From Klebsiella michiganensis (GTDB lineage: Bacteria; Pseudomonadota; Gammaproteobacteria; Enterobacterales; Enterobacteriaceae), in the NCBI GenBank assembly GCA_000963575.1, contig CP011077.1, positions 930,001 to 994,000 of the forward strand: DNA of 64,000 nucleotides. Reading direction: 5' to 3'. This document shows positions 60,210-64,000 of this stretch, one piece after another. The notes under the pieces were generated by a model. It had not been told where the DNA came from. It searched no databases and saw only the letters and a list, made by a program, of their open reading frames with translations. Each line of letters starts with the position of its first letter. The stretch's first letter is position 1. The position numbers and the translations under genes were made by a program.

Positions 60210-60781
60210 TTCCGTTCACTTCCAGATAAACTTCATATGTAGCCACCGTAACGGTGAACGACTCGGGGAAGTCACCGTCACTTCCCCGAGACCCCGGACT
60301 CCCGGCCAAATAAATCGACCGCTAAAGCGGCAGACCTCCGTTTTATCTCCCAGTCCTGGGTCGGCTGAGATGCGTTCCCGACGCACTCAGCCTCCGGCCG
60401 TTCCCGACGCCCGGACCCTGGCCAGTCGGAGAGAAAACGGAGGCGATTTAAGCCGGAACCGTGCCTTGCTTTTTGTTCCCAGCCACGCTGAACATCACTG
60501 TCGCTTCAAGACTTACAACCATGCCCTTGTCCCCGGCTCTCATCGCCCCCGGTTATGACCCAACTCAGGCGGGGTTGAGCTGCCGGGAGCAGCGAAAGAG
60601 AGCGATCGTCGGGAACGAATCGCGAACGACCCCGAATGTTTGGGTGATAGCCGGTGGGTTTACCGCTTCAGCGGCGATGAGCTCGCCGGGCGCCGGGGCT
60701 GTTCGGGGGATGGCGTGATCCCCCGGACACGTTCACCGTTATCTGAACGTGCAGGGGAAACAAATGTACGAGTGAACGGAA
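60210..60781. repeat. 572-bp non-coding element of nested inverted repeats between mak and sbcC
   Basis: No convincing gene lies between 60089 and 60869. The ends mirror each other: TTCCGTTCACT (60210-60220) is the exact complement of 60771-60781, and AACGGTGAACG (60250-60260) of 60730-60740. Inside, at matching distances, each side has its own hairpin (CTCGGGGAAGT/ACTTCCCCGAG at 60262-60290; CGGGGGAT/ATCCCCCG at 60704-60725), then CCGCT-N2-AGCGG (60319-60330; 60663-60674). Only the left half has a 16-bp stem with one mismatch (60335-60350 with 60428-60443) enclosing GGCTGAG/CTCAGCC. CGTTCCCGACG occurs three times (60373, 60399, and inverted at 60607). Either a mobile non-coding element or a structured RNA. 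Confidence 0.75.
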
Positions 60782-60869
60782 TAACTGCGGATCGAAAGAC
60801 ATCTCTCGGAGGATTTGAAAGGAAAATGTGACTACCAGACACTTCCCCGGAAGCGAGCCGGGGCGAGTT

Positions 60870-63800
60870 TCAATCCACCACAAAAGCCTTATCCAGCCGG
60901 CTCACGCCAAGCCCGTTAATCTTCTTCACCTTGATTTGCACCGGGATCCGCTCCTTCATTGCCTCAACGTGGCTGATAACGCCGATGGTTTTGCCGCTGG
61001 CGTTCAGCGTATCCAGCGCATCGAGGGCGGTATCCAGCGTTTGCGCATCCAGGGTGCCAAAACCCTCATCCAGGAACAGGGAATCAATACGGGTTTTATG
61101 GCTGACCAGATCGGATAACGCCAGCGCCAGCGCCAGGCTCACCAGGAAGCTTTCGCCGCCGGAAAGCGTGCGCGTATCACGCACCGCATCAGCCTGCCAG
61201 GTATCGACAACCTGTAATTCAAGCGCTTCGCTGTCTTTACGCTGCAGCAGGTAGCGCCCGTGCAGGCGATTGAGCTGATTGTTTGCCAGCCAGACGAGGT
61301 TATCCAGCGTCAGGCCTTGGGCAAACTTACGGAATTTATCCCCTTCTTTGGAGCCGATAAGCGCGTTGAGATAGCCCCAGTCTTCTACCTGCGCTTCACA
61401 GGCTTTTATCTCCTGCATCAGCGCCTGCTGGCGGACCCGGTTTTCCTCGTCGTGACGCAGCTGTTGGACGATTTGTCCCTGGCGAGAAGCATTGTCACGT
61501 AACTGGAGGCTGAGCGAGGCTGTCTGCGCCTCCAGCACGCTGAGATCGGTTTCTTCATGCAGATTTTCTGGCCGCGCCGATAAGTGCTGAGCCAGCGCAC
61601 TTGCCGCCTGTTCCAGCAGCGTAGTCTGCTGGTGCTGCTGGCGTTCCAGCTGCTGTTTACGCTGTTCCAGCTCAAGGCGCTCGCTCTCTTCCAGCAATGC
61701 GCCGCGGAAGTCGGCCTCGTCACTGAACTGGCTGGCTGAAAGCTCACTGCTGAACTGTGCCTGTGCCGCGCTGGCCTCCGCCTGGCTGTGGTTCAGCTGC
61801 TGCTCTAATGACTGGCGCTGCCCTTCCAGCAGGTTGCAGTCGTTATGCAATGCCTGCCAGTTTTGCAGTGCCGCCTGATGTTCATGTTCATCCAGCGGCA
61901 GCGGTGTGGAGCCATCGTCCGCAAGGGTCGAGAGCAGCATATCGAGAGCGGAAAGCTGCTGGCGAAGCTGGGGCAGTTTGTCCTGCTGATGCTGCCATTG
62001 CTGAGATTCCTGTTGGCGAGCCTCAAGCCAGTGTTGCTCGTCGCCCGGTTCAGGACGCTGAAGGCCAGCCTGCTCCAGCGACGATTGTAGCGAAGCGCGC
62101 TGCGCCATGACGTCTGCGTTCAGCTTTTCGTGCTGCTGGCTGTCACGCTGATATTGCGCCTCCAGCGCCAGCCGGTCGCTAAGCTGGCGCAACTGCTGTT
62201 CGCGCTGCTCCTGCTCGTCAAGCCAGGCGCTGACATCGTCCTGAGGCGTTAACGCAATAGCTAGGTCCGCGCACTGTTGCTGCCAGCGGGCCGACAGCGA
62301 CGCTTCTTCGGCCTGAAGCGTCGCGCTTGCCTGTATCAGCTTTTCGCGCTGCTGGCGCCGGGTATCAAGCTGGCCCTTAAGGGCAAAGCCAAGCTCGGCG
62401 AGTTTAGCCACTTCTTGTTTAAGGGCGGCCAGGCGCTGTTGGTTCTCCCCGGGCTCGAGAGCCTGATACGCCTCCACCGCTGGGTGTTGGGTTGAGCCAC
62501 AAAGCGGACACGGCGAATCAGGCTGCAGGCGTGCGCGCTCGGCCTCAAGGCTTTGAATGCGCTTTTCCTGTTCGACGACTTTTTCCAGATCCGCTTCGTG
62601 CTGGCGTTTGTCTTTGTACTGTTGGCGCTTTTGCCCCAGTTCAACGTCACACTCTGCAATTGATTTATCCAGCTCGGCAAGCTCGCGCAGCTGCTCGATT
62701 TTGCGTTTCTCAAGCGCGGCAAACTGCGGCTGCAAAGTGGCCAGCAGCTGGCGAGCTGGCCGGGTCGCCAGCATTCGCTGTAAATGAGCGCTCACTTCAT
62801 CGGGAGAAAGGCCGAGTTTTGGCGCCGGCAGTCCCTGCAGCTTTTGCCGACTGGCTTCTAACGTCTGGTTTAGCTCAGCCAGCTGTTTGTCGTCGCGCTG
62901 CTGCTGCGTAAATGCCATGCGCCAGCCCGCCAGTTCTGCGGCCCAAAGGCGATAGCGGTCATTCGCCGCGAGCCAGTCTTCGACCTGCTGTGCTTCACTC
63001 TTCAGCCGCTGAGCCTGGCCGGTGGCCAGCATCCGGGTTTGCTGCCGGCGGACGAAAAGCTGCTGTAAGCGGGTATTCACTTTCTCCGCCGCCTCGCTGT
63101 TTTGCTTCAGCGACAGCTGCTTTTCCTGCAGCCGCTGCCAGTGAGGGCGAAGTTTTTCGGCGGGCAGGGCGCGGGTGAGTTTCGCCAGCATTGGCTCTGC
63201 GTCTTTGAGAGCCTGATTGGCGGCGTCCAGCGCATGCTGCTTTTGCATTTTATCGGCTGAAAGCCGGGTACGCTGAGTGAGCCATTGCTGGTGTTGCTGC
63301 TGCCGGTGATGCTCAGCGGAGAGCTTTTTCTCTTCAAGAGTGAGCGCCTGCAAACTCTCTGTAAGCTGCTGTTGCTGCTCTGCGGTTAATAGCGCGACGC
63401 CGGAGGCCTGAGCCAGCAGGTTTTCAAGCCGGCTTTTGATTTGCTTATGATTTTCAAAGACCGCCGCGGAAACCGTGCCGTAAATCTCCGTGCCGGTCAG
63501 CTCTTCAAGCAGCGAGGCGCGGTCGTTGGCATCGGCGTTTAAAAAGGCGGCGAACTGCCCCTGGGAGAGCATCATCGAGCGAGTGAAGCGGTCGTAGTCC
63601 AGCCCGGTAAGAGAGGCGATAATTTCCAGTTTGTCTTTGATTTTATCCGCCAGAATTTTGCCGTCACTGATTTGGGCCAGCTCCACGCGGGGTGCCTGAA
63701 GATTGCCGTTTGCCGCATTGCGGGCGCGGGTCTGGCTCCAGAAAGCGCGGTAGCCCGTGCCTTTTACCTCAAACTCGACTTCGGCCAGGCATTCCGCCGT

Positions 63801-64000
63801 GTCCCGGGTCATCAGGTCGTTTTGCGACTGCGACACGGTGTTGAGGCGCGGCGTCTTGTGGTAAAGCGCCAGGCAAATAGCGTCCAGCAGGGTGGTTTTG
63901 CCCGCGCCCGTGGGGCCGGTGATGGCAAACAGCCCGTTGCTGGCGAAAGGCTCCCGGGTGAAATCAATTTTCCACTCGCCTTTCAGGGAGTTAATGTTTT
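60870..64000 (-). CDS. sbcC: SbcC nuclease-complex ATPase subunit (N-terminus cut by window edge)
   Basis: About 1042 residues are visible; only some nine N-terminal residues lie beyond the edge. With SbcD it forms the Mre11/Rad50-type nuclease that cuts DNA hairpins and long palindromes. Walker A GPTGAGKTT is near the visible N-terminus, long coiled coils fill the middle, the zinc-hook CPLCGSTQHP sits near the centre, and the C-terminus has LSGGESFLVSLALALAL and Walker B SLFLDEGFGTLD. The frame continues to 64000 above an internal GTG at 63834, so that codon is not the true start. The protein is intact in the visible part. Its stop is 88 bases from the palindromic element. Confidence 0.95.
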   Translation of the reverse strand, partial: NINSLKGEWKIDFTREPFASNGLFAITGPTGAGKTTLLDAICLALYHKTPRLNTVSQSQNDLMTRDTAECLAEVEFEVKGTGYRAFWSQTRARNAANGNLQAPRVELAQISDGKILADKIKDKLEIIASLTGLDYDRFTRSMMLSQGQFAAFLNADANDRASLLEELTGTEIYGTVSAAVFENHKQIKSRLENLLAQASGVALLTAEQQQQLTESLQALTLEEKKLSAEHHRQQQHQQWLTQRTRLSADKMQKQHALDAANQALKDAEPMLAKLTRALPAEKLRPHWQRLQEKQLSLKQNSEAAEKVNTRLQQLFVRRQQTRMLATGQAQRLKSEAQQVEDWLAANDRYRLWAAELAGWRMAFTQQQRDDKQLAELNQTLEASRQKLQGLPAPKLGLSPDEVSAHLQRMLATRPARQLLATLQPQFAALEKRKIEQLRELAELDKSIAECDVELGQKRQQYKDKRQHEADLEKVVEQEKRIQSLEAERARLQPDSPCPLCGSTQHPAVEAYQALEPGENQQRLAALKQEVAKLAELGFALKGQLDTRRQQREKLIQASATLQAEEASLSARWQQQCADLAIALTPQDDVSAWLDEQEQREQQLRQLSDRLALEAQYQRDSQQHEKLNADVMAQRASLQSSLEQAGLQRPEPGDEQHWLEARQQESQQWQHQQDKLPQLRQQLSALDMLLSTLADDGSTPLPLDEHEHQAALQNWQALHNDCNLLEGQRQSLEQQLNHSQAEASAAQAQFSSELSASQFSDEADFRGALLEESERLELEQRKQQLERQQHQQTTLLEQAASALAQHLSARPENLHEETDLSVLEAQTASLSLQLRDNASRQGQIVQQLRHDEENRVRQQALMQEIKACEAQVEDWGYLNALIGSKEGDKFRKFAQGLTLDNLVWLANNQLNRLHGRYLLQRKDSEALELQVVDTWQADAVRDTRTLSGGESFLVSLALALALSDLVSHKTRIDSLFLDEGFGTLDAQTLDTALDALDTLNASGKTIGVISHVEAMKERIPVQIKVKKINGLGVSRLDKAFVVD

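Noticed and set aside
60370..60831. Overlapping open frames of 60-96 codons between mak and sbcC
   Set aside because: They overlap each other on both strands, lack ribosome sites and follow the GC-rich inverted repeats; coding is not supported.
60860..60880. GTTTCAATCCACC resembles the start of a type I-C CRISPR repeat
   Set aside because: It occurs once, has no spaced copies, and is the complement of the last codons of sbcC.
1..64000. tRNA, rRNA, insertion sequences, prophage genes and replication origins
   Set aside because: None was recognised anywhere in the window; all long gaps are accounted for as control regions or repeats.

Overview
The window is a stretch of enterobacterial chromosome with dense coding on both strands. 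No tRNA, rRNA, CRISPR, insertion sequence or prophage was seen. The right-hand third keeps the Escherichia coli gene order ampH ... sbmA ... yaiW-yaiY-yaiZ-ddlA ... iraP-phoA-psiF ... proC-yaiI ... aroL-yaiA-aroM-ppnP-rdgC-mak ... sbcC, with near-E. coli protein lengths. The left two thirds carry genes that are not neighbours of this block in E. coli. The host is a member of the Enterobacteriaceae outside Escherichia. A Cedecea/Enterobacter/Klebsiella-like genus fits, but the sequence alone does not settle it.

Layout. 1-5.2 kb: small accessory genes (an IrmA-like secreted protein, a Nuc-type phospholipase D nuclease, a RibD-C-domain reductase divergent from an AraC regulator, Zur-box-preceded zinT, and a secreted GlcG-like protein with an outer-membrane barrel). 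5.3-17.4 kb: a C4-dicarboxylate/fumarate island. It holds a DctB/FixJ-type two-component pair, a class I fumarase and a DASS carrier on the left; a 619-bp control region with a perfect FNR site in the middle; and on the right a 926-residue fused NADH:flavin-type/FMN-binding/fumarate-reductase flavoprotein, its cytosolic flavin transferase ApbE, and DcuSR. Together these could take up dicarboxylates, dehydrate malate to fumarate and reduce fumarate in the cytosol. 17.5-25 kb: an iron-hydroxamate-type uptake cluster (AraC regulator, Fur box, TonB receptor, FhuD-like and FhuB-like proteins) that ends in a PvdE/YojI-type exporter ABC protein and has no FhuC ATPase. 25-30.7 kb: a complete peptide/nickel-type ABC importer. 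30.8-36.8 kb: VOC protein, pheP, an Aer-like energy taxis receptor, yicL and a DgcP-like diguanylate cyclase.

36.8-64 kb: the conserved block. Relative to E. coli it has an insertion between sbmA and yaiW (an EmrAB-type pump with a MarR regulator and a perfect 13-bp inverted repeat upstream, plus a SnoaL-like protein divergent from a LysR regulator). It has an extra MdtG-like exporter between ddlA and iraP, and a DUF2076 gene between yaiI and aroL. It lacks the diguanylate cyclase gene that follows psiF in E. coli, and araJ between mak and sbcC. The araJ position holds a 572-bp non-coding element built of nested, mirror-symmetric inverted repeats, which is the least explained object in the window. 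Recognisable control sites include Zur (zinT), FNR (fumarate island), Fur (receptor), PhoB (phoA), and TyrR and TrpR (aroL).
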